DNA of 64,000 nt from assembly GCF_016834655.1 (NCBI RefSeq), contig NZ_JAENHP010000003.1, forward strand, positions 434,001-498,000, read 5' to 3'. Positions 24,498-33,256 of this stretch are shown here, one piece after another. Under the pieces are notes generated by a model, which was not told where the DNA came from, searched no databases, and was given only the letters and a program-made list of their open reading frames with translations. Numbering within the stretch: position 1 is the first letter of the stretch; each line of letters begins with the position of its first letter. The stretch is from Paractinoplanes ovalisporus. Lineage in GTDB: Bacteria > Actinomycetota > Actinomycetes > Mycobacteriales > Micromonosporaceae. A program made the position numbers and the translations under genes.

Positions 24498-25398
24498 CGG
24501 CCGCCTCCTCGGTCAGGGCGAGGTAGGCGTCCTCCAACGTCGGCGGCGACACCGCGAAATCCGGCAGGTCGGTGCCGCATCGCGACGCCCACTGGGTGAG
24601 GCGGCGGGTGTCCGGCAACGGATCGTGCGAGACGAGGCGTACGTGATCCCCGTCGATCTGCGGCGGCGCGCTCAGCGGCGGCAGCCCGGCCAGGTCCCGA
24701 GCGGACGGCACCGAAAAGCTGATGACGGTGGGCAGACGGCTACCGGCCCGCAGCTCGTCGGGCGTGCCGACAGTCAGCAGCCGGCCCGACCGCAGCACTC
24801 CCACCCGGTCGGCGAGGTGCTGCGCTTCCTCGAGGTAGTGCGTCGTCAGCAGAATGGTTGTACCCAGGCCCCGCAGCCGCGCCACCAGTTCCCAGGCGTG
24901 GCGCCTTGCGGCCGGGTCGAAGCCGGTGGTCGGTTCGTCCAGGAACAGCAGTTCCGGCGCACCAGCCAGGCCCAGCGCGAGGTCGAGACGGCGACGTTGC
25001 CCGCCGGAGAGCCCCTTGACCCGCGTCGTGCGCTTGTCGGCGAGCCCCACGAGATCGATGAGCTCGTCGGCGTCATGCCGGCGCGGGTACAGAGCGCACT
25101 GCAGACGAACCAGCTCGCGGACGGTGAACTCCTCCTCGAACCCGGCGGACTGCAGCACCACGCCGATCCGCGCGCGGTATGCGGAGCCGCCGGACGCCGG
25201 GTCGCAGCCCAGCACCTCGACGACACCCGAGTCCCGCGTCCGGTAACCCTCGAGGATCTCCACGATGGTGGTCTTCCCGGCCCCGTTCGGGCCGAGCAGG
25301 GCGAAGATCTCGCCGTCGCCGACCGTGAAGCTCACCCGGTCGACCGCCAGGACGGGACCGTAGGCCCGGGTCAGCTCATGAACCGCGATGGTGGCCAT
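24487..25398 (-). CDS. ABC transporter ATP-binding protein (DrrA-like)
   Basis: A 303-residue ATPase with Walker A LLGPNGAGKTTIVEIL, Q-loop VVLQSAGFEEEFTV, signature LSGGQRRRLDLALGLAG, Walker B LLFLDEPTTGFDPAARR and H-loop TTHYLEEAQHLADR, all intact. The C-terminal extension with LPDFAVSPPTLEDAYLALT is the DrrA/NodI-type regulatory tail. It pairs with the fused permease encoded 3' of it. ATG 25398 is preceded by GGAGGCTGACGCC. It follows two USP genes on the same strand. Exported compound unknown; drug- or lipid-exporter families look like this. Confidence 0.88.
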   Translation of the reverse strand: MATIAVHELTRAYGPVLAVDRVSFTVGDGEIFALLGPNGAGKTTIVEILEGYRTRDSGVVEVLGCDPASGGSAYRARIGVVLQSAGFEEEFTVRELVRLQCALYPRRHDADELIDLVGLADKRTTRVKGLSGGQRRRLDLALGLAGAPELLFLDEPTTGFDPAARRHAWELVARLRGLGTTILLTTHYLEEAQHLADRVGVLRSGRLLTVGTPDELRAGSRLPTVISFSVPSARDLAGLPPLSAPPQIDGDHVRLVSHDPLPDTRRLTQWASRCGTDLPDFAVSPPTLEDAYLALTEEAADVR

Positions 25399-25463
25399 GG
25401 CGTCAGCCTCCGAGTCCGGGCATCCGTACGGCAGTGCCGTTGGTCCCGACCGGCCGGGTCGTC

Positions 25464-26321
25464 TCAGACGACGTCGCCCTCGTGCACGACCGCCACCGGG
25501 CAGCCCGACCGGCGCAGCACGTGCCGGCTCACCGAGCCGAGCAGCAGCCCCCGGACCGGTCCTCGCCCACGGGTGCCCACCACCAGCAGCTGGGCGGTCA
25601 GGCCGGCCTGGGACAGAACCGCCTCCGGCTGGCTCACGACGGCCTCGGAGATGATCGTCAAGCCGGGATGCTTGCCCCGCCACACGGCGATCAGCTCCTC
25701 GAAGACCACACGCTCGTCGTCCGGCACGACCCTCGGAAACAGGTCGGCGTCCTCCCACAGCCCGGTGACCGGCGGCCAGGCCCGGACGACACGCAGGCTG
25801 GTCCCCCGCGAGACGGCCTGGTCCACCGCGAAAGCCAGCGCGGCATACGACGACGCGGAGTCGTCCACACCGACGACCACCGGACCGTCCGTCCGTGTGC
25901 CGGCCCGCGCGACCACCACCGGGCAGTGTGCGTGGGCGGTGACCGCGACACTCACCGAGCCGATCAGCCCGGCGATGCCGCTCGTGCCACGGCCGCCGAC
26001 CACGATCAGACCGGCCTCGGCGGAGCGCTCGATCAGGGTCGGCGCCGCGCCGGCGTGGACGATCGACGTCCGCGTGCGGACATCGGGATGGGTGGTCCGC
26101 GCACCGGCGGCCACGTCGTCCATCAGGGCTTGGACGGCCCGGTCGGTCGCCTCCGACGGCCCGGTGCCCGGAGCGGGCACGGTCGCGGGGGCCAGCCGGT
26201 CGGCTGCATGAACGAAGTCGACCGCCGCGCCGGTCCGGGCGGCCTCGTCGAGGGCCCACCGCACAGCGGCCCGGGCCCTCGGCGACGCGTCGACGCCGAC
26301 AACGATCATGCGAACGGACAT
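25464..26321 (-). CDS. Tandem universal stress protein
   Basis: A 285-residue two-domain USP. Domain 1 begins MIVVGVDASPRARAAVRWAL and has GGRGTSGIAGLIGSVSVAVT. Domain 2 begins PVVVGVDDSASSYAALAFAV and has GTRGRGPVRGLLLGSVSRHVL. Both ATP loops are complete. ATG 26321 is preceded by GGAGGACCGGCC. It lies 25 nt downstream of another USP gene and 65 nt upstream of the ABC ATPase gene, so USPs and exporter probably share a transcript started from the box at 27303-27316. Confidence 0.87.
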   Translation of the reverse strand: MSVRMIVVGVDASPRARAAVRWALDEAARTGAAVDFVHAADRLAPATVPAPGTGPSEATDRAVQALMDDVAAGARTTHPDVRTRTSIVHAGAAPTLIERSAEAGLIVVGGRGTSGIAGLIGSVSVAVTAHAHCPVVVARAGTRTDGPVVVGVDDSASSYAALAFAVDQAVSRGTSLRVVRAWPPVTGLWEDADLFPRVVPDDERVVFEELIAVWRGKHPGLTIISEAVVSQPEAVLSQAGLTAQLLVVGTRGRGPVRGLLLGSVSRHVLRRSGCPVAVVHEGDVV

Positions 26322-26346
26322 GGCCGGTCCTCCGCGACGACGCCGG

Positions 26347-27225
26347 TCAGGACGCCGGCGTGGCGGGCGGCCGGACGATCAGCACAGGGCACTCGGCGTG
26401 ATGCAGCAGCTGCTGGCCGGCCGAGCCGAGCAGCGCGCCGCTGACGACGCCGTGCCCGTGACTTCCCACGACCACCAGCTGCCCCTCGGCCGAGGCGCTG
26501 ACCAGTGCGGCGGCGGCGCTGTCATGGGTGACCACGACGCGTACGGGAACCTGAGGGAATTTCTCGGTCCACGGCCCGAGCAAGTCGTCGACCGCGGTGC
26601 GCTGGGTCGCGTCCTCGGCCGGGGTGTCCACCTCGGCCGGTCGGACATTGGCCAGCCAGAGCGGGATCACCGGCAGGTAGGCCCGGACGACGGTCAACGA
26701 GGTCTCCCGGGCGGCGGCGCACTCGAAGGCCGCCGCGAGCACCCGCTCGGCCGCCGGCGATTCGTCGAGGCCGGCCACCACGGGGCCGCTCGGGTTGGCC
26801 CGGCCCCGCACGACCACGACGGGACAGGCGGCGTGCAGAGCGGTCCGCTGGCTCACCGAACCGAGCAGCAGCCCGGCGAACCCTCCGCGGCCGCGGTTGC
26901 CGACCACCAGCAGAGCCGCCTCACGGGCGAACTGGATCAGACCGGGTGCGGCGTGCCCGATGATCGTGGCCGTCTCGATCTCGATGCCGGGTGCGACGGC
27001 TCGGGCGCGGTCGCGGGCGGTGGAGACGGTGGCCTCCGCTATCGCCTGCGCCACATCGATGTATTCGTTGCCGATCTCGTAGCGGACCTCGTGCCAGTCC
27101 CATTCGTAGGCGTGCACGATGCGGAGCGGGGCCCGGCGCCGTCGCGCTTCACCAGCTGCCCACTCGACGGCGGCGGTGCCGCAGGCTGTTCCGTCCGTGC
27201 CGACCACGACGCTCGGGTTCCTCAT
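26347..27225 (-). CDS. Tandem universal stress protein
   Basis: A 292-residue two-domain USP very similar in layout to the proteins at 8802-9632 and 62628-63497. Domain 1 begins SVVVGTDGTACGTAAVEWAA and has GNRGRGGFAGLLLGSVSQRT. Domain 2 begins PVVAGLDESPAAERVLAAAF and has GSHGHGVVSGALLGSAGQQLL. The shared phrase HDSAAAALVSAS marks the subfamily. ATG 27225 follows GAAAGGAGAACGGAC; upstream in-frame codons lack support. It is the first gene of a five-gene minus-strand operon, with a DosR-like box about 84 nt upstream. Confidence 0.88.
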   Translation of the reverse strand: MRNPSVVVGTDGTACGTAAVEWAAGEARRRRAPLRIVHAYEWDWHEVRYEIGNEYIDVAQAIAEATVSTARDRARAVAPGIEIETATIIGHAAPGLIQFAREAALLVVGNRGRGGFAGLLLGSVSQRTALHAACPVVVVRGRANPSGPVVAGLDESPAAERVLAAAFECAAARETSLTVVRAYLPVIPLWLANVRPAEVDTPAEDATQRTAVDDLLGPWTEKFPQVPVRVVVTHDSAAAALVSASAEGQLVVVGSHGHGVVSGALLGSAGQQLLHHAECPVLIVRPPATPAS

Positions 27226-27302
27226 GTCCGTTCTCCTTTCGATCCACGTCGATCGTCGGGCGGCCGTCGCGGCCGGGGCAGGGTGCGAGGTCCCGTCCGG
27301 AC

Positions 27303-27316
27303 GGGCCGGAAGACCC
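27303..27316. promoter_or_regulatory. DosR-like box upstream of the USP-ABC operon
   Basis: Minus strand GGGTCTTCCGGCCC, centred 84 nt from the ATG at 27225 in the divergent promoter region shared with the USP gene at 27418. Confidence 0.5.
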
Positions 27317-27344
27317 CGGGTCCTCAGGGAACGCGGCGGCATCC

Positions 27345-27358
27345 GGGACCAAGGACCC
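27345..27358. promoter_or_regulatory. DosR-like box upstream of the leaderless USP gene
   Basis: GGGACCAAGGACCC, an almost perfect palindrome, centred 66 bp before the ATG at 27418, which is also the predicted transcription start. Confidence 0.6.
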
Positions 27359-27405
27359 GGCTCGCGGGTGTCCACCGGCCATACCGGTCGAGCGGATCGG
27401 GCTCC

Positions 27406-27411
27406 TACCCT
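27406..27411 (+). promoter_or_regulatory. -10 element of a probable leaderless promoter
   Basis: TACCCT (TANNNT) followed by CCCGTC and then the ATG at 27418. No ribosome-binding site is present, so the transcript probably begins at the start codon. Confidence 0.55.
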
Positions 27412-27417
27412 CCCGTC

Positions 27418-28281
27418 ATGCCGACCGACCCGCCGCCCGTCGCCGAACGACCGGTGCTGGCCGGTGTGAACGGCTCGGACACGGCGACCGCGCTGGTCGA
27501 CTTCGCCGCGGTCGAGGCCGCCCGTTACGACGCTCCGCTGACGCTGGTGCACGTGTGGCCCGGCCGATACACCGGCGCTTTCCGCGGTCGCAGTGCGATG
27601 CCGTCACCGGCGGATGCCCAGCGGCTGCTCTCCCTGGCGGCGGCGCGGGCCTGCCTGGCCGTTCCCGGGCTCCGGGTCCGGAACCGGCTTCTCGACGGCG
27701 GTGCGGGCGCGCTGCTGGAAGAAGCCTCAGCCGGGGCACGCCTGCTGATCGTGGGACACCGGGACCAGCCCGACGCCCGTTCGGCCTGGGGCTCGACCAC
27801 GGCCTATCTGGCGTACCGCAGTGCGTGCCCGCTCTTGATCCGCCGTGGACCCGCCCGGGACGCCGGCCCGGTCGTGGTCGCGGTGTCGCTGCGGAGAACC
27901 GGTGACGAGACCCTGGCGTTCGCCTTCGAGAGAGCCGCCCTGGTGGGCTGCCCGTTGAGTGTGGTGCACATGTGGACGACCAGTCGGGCCGATGCCGAGC
28001 AGTCACTGGGGGAAGCGCTGCGGGACGCCGCCGCCCGGTTCCCGGCCGTGCCGGTCGAGCCTCTGGTCGTCAGCGCGAGCGAGATGCCCCGCACGATCGA
28101 GCAGTCCCTGCGCCGCGGGCGCCTCATGGTGGCCGGCACCGGCCGCGGCGGCAGCTTCGCGGAACTCCTCTGCAACGCCCGCGATCCTCACCTGGGCACG
28201 CCGGCGACCTGTCCCACGGTGCTGGTCCCGCAGGTCGGGCCGAAGGACCCTGGAGGGCCGGGACCGGCGACGCGACGCTGA
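27418..28281 (+). CDS. Diverged tandem universal stress protein
   Basis: A 287-residue two-domain protein. Domain 1 has LAGVNGSDTATALVDFAAVE, the subfamily phrase TLVHVWPGRYTGAFRGR, and a lost glycine loop (GHRDQPDARSAWGSTTAYLA). Domain 2 starts PVVVAVSLRRTGDETLAFAF and has GTGRGGSFAELLCNA. The ATP loops are degenerate, so it may not bind nucleotide in the usual way. A sister protein with the same HVWPGRYTG phrase is at 45622-46545. Both genes have the same leaderless promoter arrangement. The 3' end of this gene contains the DosR-like box for the next gene. Confidence 0.8.
   Translation: MPTDPPPVAERPVLAGVNGSDTATALVDFAAVEAARYDAPLTLVHVWPGRYTGAFRGRSAMPSPADAQRLLSLAAARACLAVPGLRVRNRLLDGGAGALLEEASAGARLLIVGHRDQPDARSAWGSTTAYLAYRSACPLLIRRGPARDAGPVVVAVSLRRTGDETLAFAFERAALVGCPLSVVHMWTTSRADAEQSLGEALRDAAARFPAVPVEPLVVSASEMPRTIEQSLRRGRLMVAGTGRGGSFAELLCNARDPHLGTPATCPTVLVPQVGPKDPGGPGPATRR
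28237..28250. promoter_or_regulatory. DosR-like box inside the 3' end of a USP gene, upstream of an Acg gene
   Basis: Minus strand GGGTCCTTCGGCCC. It lies within the last codons of the USP gene and is centred 63 nt before the ATG at 28307, so the Acg gene probably has its own promoter. Confidence 0.6.
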
Positions 28282-28306
28282 AGGGGAGGACCGACGAGGA
28301 GGACCG

Positions 28307-29302
28307 ATGACCACCGTGATCAGCCCACCCACCCGCGAGGTCCTTTCCGACTGCGTACGAACCGCCACCGCGGCGCCTTCCCTGCACAACAGCCAGCCGT
28401 GGCAGTTCCGGATCCGCGGTCCCCGGCTCGAGGTCTACGCCGACCCGGCCCGCCGTCTGCCCGTGCTCGACCCGGACGGCCGCGAACAGCTGATCAGCGT
28501 CGGCGCGGCCCTGTTCACGCTGCGCCTGGCGATCCGGCGGGCCGGTCACCGCTCCGACTTCGAGCTCTTTCCGGACCCCGACCGGCCGGACCTCGTGGCC
28601 CGGGTGATCGCGACCTGCCCGTCCCCGGTGACTCCGGCGATCGAGGCATTGGCGGCAGCTGTTCCGCACCGCCACACCAACCGTTATCCCTTCGCCCGGT
28701 CCGAGGTTCCGGCCGCGGTGCTCGACCGCCTGCGCGAGGCGGCCGGACGGGAGGGTGCCCGGCTGGCCGGCACAGCTCCGGCCGGCCGCGACGCGCTGTT
28801 GCGGCTGGCCCGCCAGGCCGACCGGCAGGTGCAGGAGCGGCCGGGCTACCGCGAGGAACGCACCCGGTGGAGCCCGCCCGGCCCCCGTCCGGACGGTGTG
28901 CCGAGGGGCGCGACCGGTCCGGCCGACGCGTGGGAGACCCTGCCGATCCGGGACTTCCGCGAATCGGAAGCCATGTGGACGGCTCCGAGCGACCATTTCG
29001 AGCCGAACCCGACCATCCTGATCCTGGCCACCGGCGCCGACCAGCGCAGCGACTGGGTGCGCGCCGGGCAGGCCCTGCAACGGGTCCTGCTCACCGCGAC
29101 CTGGCACGGCCTGGCCACGATGCCGATCAGCCAGCCGATCGAGGTGCCGTCGGTGCGCCGGCTGCTCATCGATCCGGCGTCCGGGCTGACCGTGCAGATG
29201 CTGCTGCGCATCGGGTACGGCCGGACCGTCGGCCGGACACCACGGCGCCCGCTGACCGACGTGCTGCTGCCGACCGGGCGCCGCACCTACCGTCGCCGGT
29301 AA
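28307..29302 (+). CDS. Acg-family nitroreductase-like protein
   Basis: A 331-residue Acg (Rv2032) family protein, close to the paralogue at 9733-10674: RTATAAPSLHNSQPWQFRIR, DPDGREQLISVGAALFTLRL, HRHTNRYPFAR, DWVRAGQALQRVLLTATWHG, MPISQPIEVPSVRRLL and GYGRTVGRTPRRPLTDVL. The family has two nitroreductase-like halves and binds FMN; in M. tuberculosis the gene responds to hypoxia and nitric oxide through DosR. Start ATG 28307 follows GAGGAGGACCG. It stands between a USP gene and adhE, on the same strand. Confidence 0.9.
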   Translation: MTTVISPPTREVLSDCVRTATAAPSLHNSQPWQFRIRGPRLEVYADPARRLPVLDPDGREQLISVGAALFTLRLAIRRAGHRSDFELFPDPDRPDLVARVIATCPSPVTPAIEALAAAVPHRHTNRYPFARSEVPAAVLDRLREAAGREGARLAGTAPAGRDALLRLARQADRQVQERPGYREERTRWSPPGPRPDGVPRGATGPADAWETLPIRDFRESEAMWTAPSDHFEPNPTILILATGADQRSDWVRAGQALQRVLLTATWHGLATMPISQPIEVPSVRRLLIDPASGLTVQMLLRIGYGRTVGRTPRRPLTDVLLPTGRRTYRRR

Positions 29303-29384
29303 CTCAGGTCCCGGGCCCGGCTGCCTTTCGGCCAGTCCGCTCGGCCCGTCGCCGCTGCGATCGAACACGATGTGAGGAGCAGAG

Positions 29385-31946
29385 ATGACCCCGACCTCCA
29401 CCGTCGACCTTCTGGTCACCAACGGACTGGACGCGCTCGCCGAATACGCCGCCTACGACCAGGAACGCATCGACCGCATCGTCAAGAAGGCGTCGGTCGC
29501 GGCCCTCGACCAGCACGCCCGGCTGGCCGGCCTCGCCGTCGAGGAGACCGGCCGCGGCGTCTTCGAGGACAAGGCCGTCAAGAACATCTTCGCCTGTGAG
29601 CACGTGACGCACGGCATGGCGAAGCTGCGCACGGTCGGCGTCATCAGCGAGGACGAGATCAGCGGCATCGTCGAGATCGCCGACCCGGTGGGCGTGGTCG
29701 CCGGCATCACGCCGGTCACCAACCCCACCTCGACCACGATCTTCAAGGCCCTGCTGGCCCTCAAGACCCGCAACCCGATCGTCTTCGCCTTCCACCCCGC
29801 CGCCCAGCGGTGCAGTGCCGAGGCGGCCCGCGTGGTTCGTGACGCCGCCGTCAAGGCCGGGGCTCCGCGCCACTGCATCCAGTGGATCGAGCAGCCGTCG
29901 GTGGAGACGACCACGGAGCTCATGCACCACGACGGGATCGCCACGATCCTGGCCACCGGCGGCAACAGCATGGTGCGGGCGGCCTACTCGGCCGGGAAGC
30001 CGGCGCTCGGCGTCGGCGCGGGCAACGTCCCCGCGTACGTGGAAGCCGGCGCGAAGATCCAGCGCGCGGTCCACGACATCGTGCTGTCCAAGTCGTTCGA
30101 CAACGGCATGATCTGCGCCTCCGAGCAGGCCGTCATCCTCGACGACGCGATCTACGAGGTGGCGCTGGCCGAGTTCGCCCGGCTCCATGCGTATCGGACG
30201 ACGCCCGCGGAGAAGACCCAGCTCGACCAGCTGGTGTTCGACGCCGAGGGCCACCTCAACCCGGACATCGTCGGACGGCCGGCGGCCTGGATCGCCGAGC
30301 GGGCCGGCTTCGAGGTGCCCGCGGACACCTCGGTGATCCTCGCCGAGGTGTCCGAGGTCGGCCCGGCCGAGCCGCTGACCCGCGAGAAGCTGGCACCCGT
30401 GCTGGCCGTGCTGCGCGCCCACGGACACGATGAAGGCCTGGAGCTCGCGGCCCGGATGGTGGAGTTCCACGGGCTCGGTCACAGCGCCGTCATCCACACC
30501 GAGGACCCCGATCTGGTCAAGGAGTTCGGCCGCCGGATGAAGGCGGTCCGGATCATCTGGAACTCGCCGGCGTCGCAGGGCGGCATCGGCGACATGTACA
30601 ACGCGTTCCTGCCGTCGCTCACCCTGGGATGCGGCAGCTACGGGCGCAACTCGGTGTCGGACAACGTCTCGGCCGTCAACCTGATCAACGTCAAGCGGAT
30701 CGGGCGGCGTACGAACAATCTGCAGTGGTTCAAGGTGCCGTCGAAGATCTTCTTCGAGCCCCACGCCATCCGCTATCTCGCCGACATGCCGGGCGTGCGA
30801 CGGGTGACCGTGGTGACCGACGAGACCATGACCAGGCTGGGCTTCGTCGACCGGGTCAACCGGGTGCTGCAGACCCGGCCGGAGCAGATCGCGCTGCAGA
30901 TCATCGACGACGTCGAACCCGAGCCGGAGATCACCACGGTCGAACGCGGGGCCGCCCTGATGCGGTCGTTCCGGCCGGACACCATCATCGCGCTCGGCGG
31001 CGGATCGGCCATGGACGCGGCCAAGGTGATGTGGCTGAAGTACGAGCACCCCGAGATCGACTTCGAGGACATGCGGGAGAAGTTCTTCGACATCCGCAAG
31101 CGGGCCTTCGCGTTCCCGCCTCTGGGCGAGCTGGCCCGGCTGGTGTGCGTCCCCACCACCTCGGGCACGGGCGCCGAGGTGACGCCGTTCGCGGTCATCA
31201 CCGACCACCGGACCGGCAAGAAGTATCCGCTCGCCGACTACGCGCTGACGCCGACGGTGGCCATCGTCGATCCGGAGCTGACCGCCAGCCTGCCGCGCGT
31301 CATCGCCGCCGACAGTGGCTTCGACGCTCTGACCCACGCCATCGAGACGTACGTGTCGGTCTACGCGAACGACTTCACCGACGGCCTGGCGCTGCACGCC
31401 ATCCGGCTGATCTTCGCCAACCTCCAGCAGTCGGTCCTGGCCGGCGATCCGCAGGCCCGGGAGCGGATGCACAACGCGGGCACGATCGCGGGCATGGCCT
31501 TCGGCAGTGCGTTTCTCGGCGTCGTGCACGCGATGTCGCACACCCTCGGGGCCACCTTCCACATCGCCCACGGACGGACCAACGCCGTGCTGCTGCCACA
31601 CGTGATCCGGTACAACGGCACCGTGCCGGCCAAACTGTCGAGCTGGCCCAAGTACGAGTGCTACCGCGCCCCGGACCGCTTCGCCGAGATCGCGAAGATG
31701 CTCGGGCTGCCGGCCACGACCCCGGCCGAAGGCGTGGCCTCCCTGGCCGAGGCCGTGGAACGGCTGCGCGACGCCGTGGGTATCGAGGCGTCCTTCGCCA
31801 AGCTGGGCGTCGACGAGGACGAGTTCCTGGCCGCCCTGCCCCAGCAGGCGCTCAACGCGTACGAGGATCAGTGCGCCCCGGCCAACCCGCGGATGCCGAT
31901 GCTGGACGACCTGCAGCGTCTGATGCGCGACGCCTACTACGGGTGA
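29385..31946 (+). CDS. adhE: Bifunctional acetaldehyde-CoA/alcohol dehydrogenase
   Basis: An 853-residue AdhE. The N-terminal CoA-acylating aldehyde dehydrogenase has the nucleotide loop GGNSMVRAAYSAGKPALGVG and catalytic Cys244 in SFDNGMICASEQ. The C-terminal iron-dependent alcohol dehydrogenase has GGGSAMDAAKVMWL, VPTTSGTGAEVTPFAVITDH and the iron ligands in DSGFDALTHAIET and VVHAMSHTLGATFHIAHG. Together they turn acetyl-CoA into ethanol while reoxidising two NADH, a fermentative step. AdhE forms long filaments (spirosomes) in other bacteria. ATG 29385 has TGAGGAGCAGAG upstream. In this setting it would dispose of reductant when oxygen is absent. Confidence 0.95.
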   Translation: MTPTSTVDLLVTNGLDALAEYAAYDQERIDRIVKKASVAALDQHARLAGLAVEETGRGVFEDKAVKNIFACEHVTHGMAKLRTVGVISEDEISGIVEIADPVGVVAGITPVTNPTSTTIFKALLALKTRNPIVFAFHPAAQRCSAEAARVVRDAAVKAGAPRHCIQWIEQPSVETTTELMHHDGIATILATGGNSMVRAAYSAGKPALGVGAGNVPAYVEAGAKIQRAVHDIVLSKSFDNGMICASEQAVILDDAIYEVALAEFARLHAYRTTPAEKTQLDQLVFDAEGHLNPDIVGRPAAWIAERAGFEVPADTSVILAEVSEVGPAEPLTREKLAPVLAVLRAHGHDEGLELAARMVEFHGLGHSAVIHTEDPDLVKEFGRRMKAVRIIWNSPASQGGIGDMYNAFLPSLTLGCGSYGRNSVSDNVSAVNLINVKRIGRRTNNLQWFKVPSKIFFEPHAIRYLADMPGVRRVTVVTDETMTRLGFVDRVNRVLQTRPEQIALQIIDDVEPEPEITTVERGAALMRSFRPDTIIALGGGSAMDAAKVMWLKYEHPEIDFEDMREKFFDIRKRAFAFPPLGELARLVCVPTTSGTGAEVTPFAVITDHRTGKKYPLADYALTPTVAIVDPELTASLPRVIAADSGFDALTHAIETYVSVYANDFTDGLALHAIRLIFANLQQSVLAGDPQARERMHNAGTIAGMAFGSAFLGVVHAMSHTLGATFHIAHGRTNAVLLPHVIRYNGTVPAKLSSWPKYECYRAPDRFAEIAKMLGLPATTPAEGVASLAEAVERLRDAVGIEASFAKLGVDEDEFLAALPQQALNAYEDQCAPANPRMPMLDDLQRLMRDAYYG

Positions 31947-31954
31947 CCTTTCCC

Positions 31955-31970
31955 GTGGCGTTCGGCCCGT
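31955..31970. promoter_or_regulatory. Weak DosR-like site upstream of the GerMN gene
   Basis: GTGGCGTTCGGCCCGT keeps the TTCGGCCC half. A TAGCGT hexamer at 32013-32018 would give a start near 32025, placing this site near -62. Confidence 0.3.
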
Positions 31971-32008
31971 GCGCGCGGGCCGGACGTCGCTGTCACCCGG
32001 CCGCGCGC
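31971..32008. terminator. Imperfect GC hairpin after adhE
   Basis: GCGCGCGGGCCGG (31971-31983) can pair with CCGGCCGCGCGC (31997-32008), with one bulged base and a 13-nt loop. It lies 25 nt after the adhE stop. Confidence 0.4.
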
Positions 32009-32066
32009 GGCCCTAGCGTCGTACGGAGGAAGGTGTCTGACCCTCCTGACCGAGAGGAGGCGTCCC

Positions 32067-33236
32067 ATGCTGTATCGGACGAGCAACCGCCGCTACGCCG
32101 TCGTCGCCGCAGCGTTCCTGGCGATCCTGCTGGCCCTGGGCGGAGTCTGGCTGGTGACCCGTGACCGGGGCGGAACCGACGCGACGGTCCCCTCCGGAGC
32201 ACCACCCGCCTCGAGCGATACCGGAACCCCGGCCGAACCGGGCACCACCGCGACCCCGAAACCGGCGACGACGACCGTCACCGTGTTCTTCCACCGCGGC
32301 CGGAACACCGACCCCAGCCGCGTGGCCGCGGTGCGCCGGTCTGTGCCGAAGACGACCAAGGTCGGCACGGCCTCGCTCCGGCAGTTGCTGGCCGGGCCGA
32401 CCAGGGATGAGCGCCGTGCCGGATACTGGTCGCCGTTCTCCCGCCGCACCGCCGGGATGCTGCGCTCGCTGCGCATCAGTGACGGCGTCGGCCGGGCCGA
32501 TTTCCGCGACCTGCGTACGGTCATCCCGAACGCGAGCTCGAGCAGCGGCAGCACGGCGCTGCTGGCCGAACTGGACGCCACCCTCGAACAGTTCCGCAGT
32601 GTGCGCACGACCGTCTACTCCCTCGACGGTGACGTCGCCGCATTCTACGAGTGGCTGCAGCTCGAGCCGCCGGAGGCCGGCCTGCCCGCGCTGTCCGAGG
32701 CACGCCGCGTGGCCCGCGACTTCCTGCGGGACGTCGTCGCCATGCCCGATCCGGTGTCCGTGGCCACCCGCTGGCGCAGCGACTTCATCGCCACCGCCGA
32801 CTTCCGCTCCCGCATCCGCGGAGTGAACCCGGCCGACGGCCCGATCACCACCGTGACGCTGGGCCGGAGCCGGACGTCGTTCACCGTTCTCGGTGCGACC
32901 ACGCCCACCATCCGGGTCGATCAGCCGGCCGCGGCCATCACCCCCAGCGACCTGGCGGTCATCACGTCGCCGGCGACGGTCTCCGGTTCGGCGCTGGCGT
33001 TCGAGGGCCACATCGCGGTCCGGGTGCTCCAGGCGAACGGCGGCACCGTCCGGCAACTCGGCACGGGCACGGTCATCGGCGGCGGCGACGTGATGCGGCC
33101 GTTCAGCGGGCCGGTGACCTTCCGCCGGCCCAGCACCGACCTCGGCTGGGTCATCGCCTGCGAGCGCTCCGCCGTCAACGGATCCGTCACCAGGGCCACC
33201 GTGGTCCGGGTGGCGTTCCGCACCATGCCGAGCTGA
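32067..33236 (+). CDS. GerMN and Gmad2 domain protein
   Basis: A 389-residue membrane-anchored protein. After an N-terminal helix (YAVVAAAFLAILLALGGVWL) and a Ser/Thr/Pro linker (about 32-70) comes a GerMN domain (about 72-200: VTVFFHRGRNTDPSR, LRQLLAGPTRDERRAGY, LRISDGVGRADFRDL) and, near 290-385, a Gmad2 immunoglobulin-like domain (ITSPATVSGSALAFEGHIAV, FRRPSTDLGWVIACERSA). GerM/Gmad proteins are linked to spore envelope and germination in Bacillus and occur widely in actinomycetes. The region between has lost a recognisable motif. ATG 32067 follows GAGAGGAGG. Its location in a dormancy island is notable. Confidence 0.82.
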   Translation: MLYRTSNRRYAVVAAAFLAILLALGGVWLVTRDRGGTDATVPSGAPPASSDTGTPAEPGTTATPKPATTTVTVFFHRGRNTDPSRVAAVRRSVPKTTKVGTASLRQLLAGPTRDERRAGYWSPFSRRTAGMLRSLRISDGVGRADFRDLRTVIPNASSSSGSTALLAELDATLEQFRSVRTTVYSLDGDVAAFYEWLQLEPPEAGLPALSEARRVARDFLRDVVAMPDPVSVATRWRSDFIATADFRSRIRGVNPADGPITTVTLGRSRTSFTVLGATTPTIRVDQPAAAITPSDLAVITSPATVSGSALAFEGHIAVRVLQANGGTVRQLGTGTVIGGGDVMRPFSGPVTFRRPSTDLGWVIACERSAVNGSVTRATVVRVAFRTMPS

Positions 33237-33256
33237 TCGGAGCAGAGGAGCGAGCC

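Noticed and set aside
29308..29335. GGTCCCGGGCCCGG and GCCTTTCGGCC upstream of adhE as a DosR-like box
   Set aside because: Each keeps only part of the motif and the spacing does not fit; too weak to list as a site.
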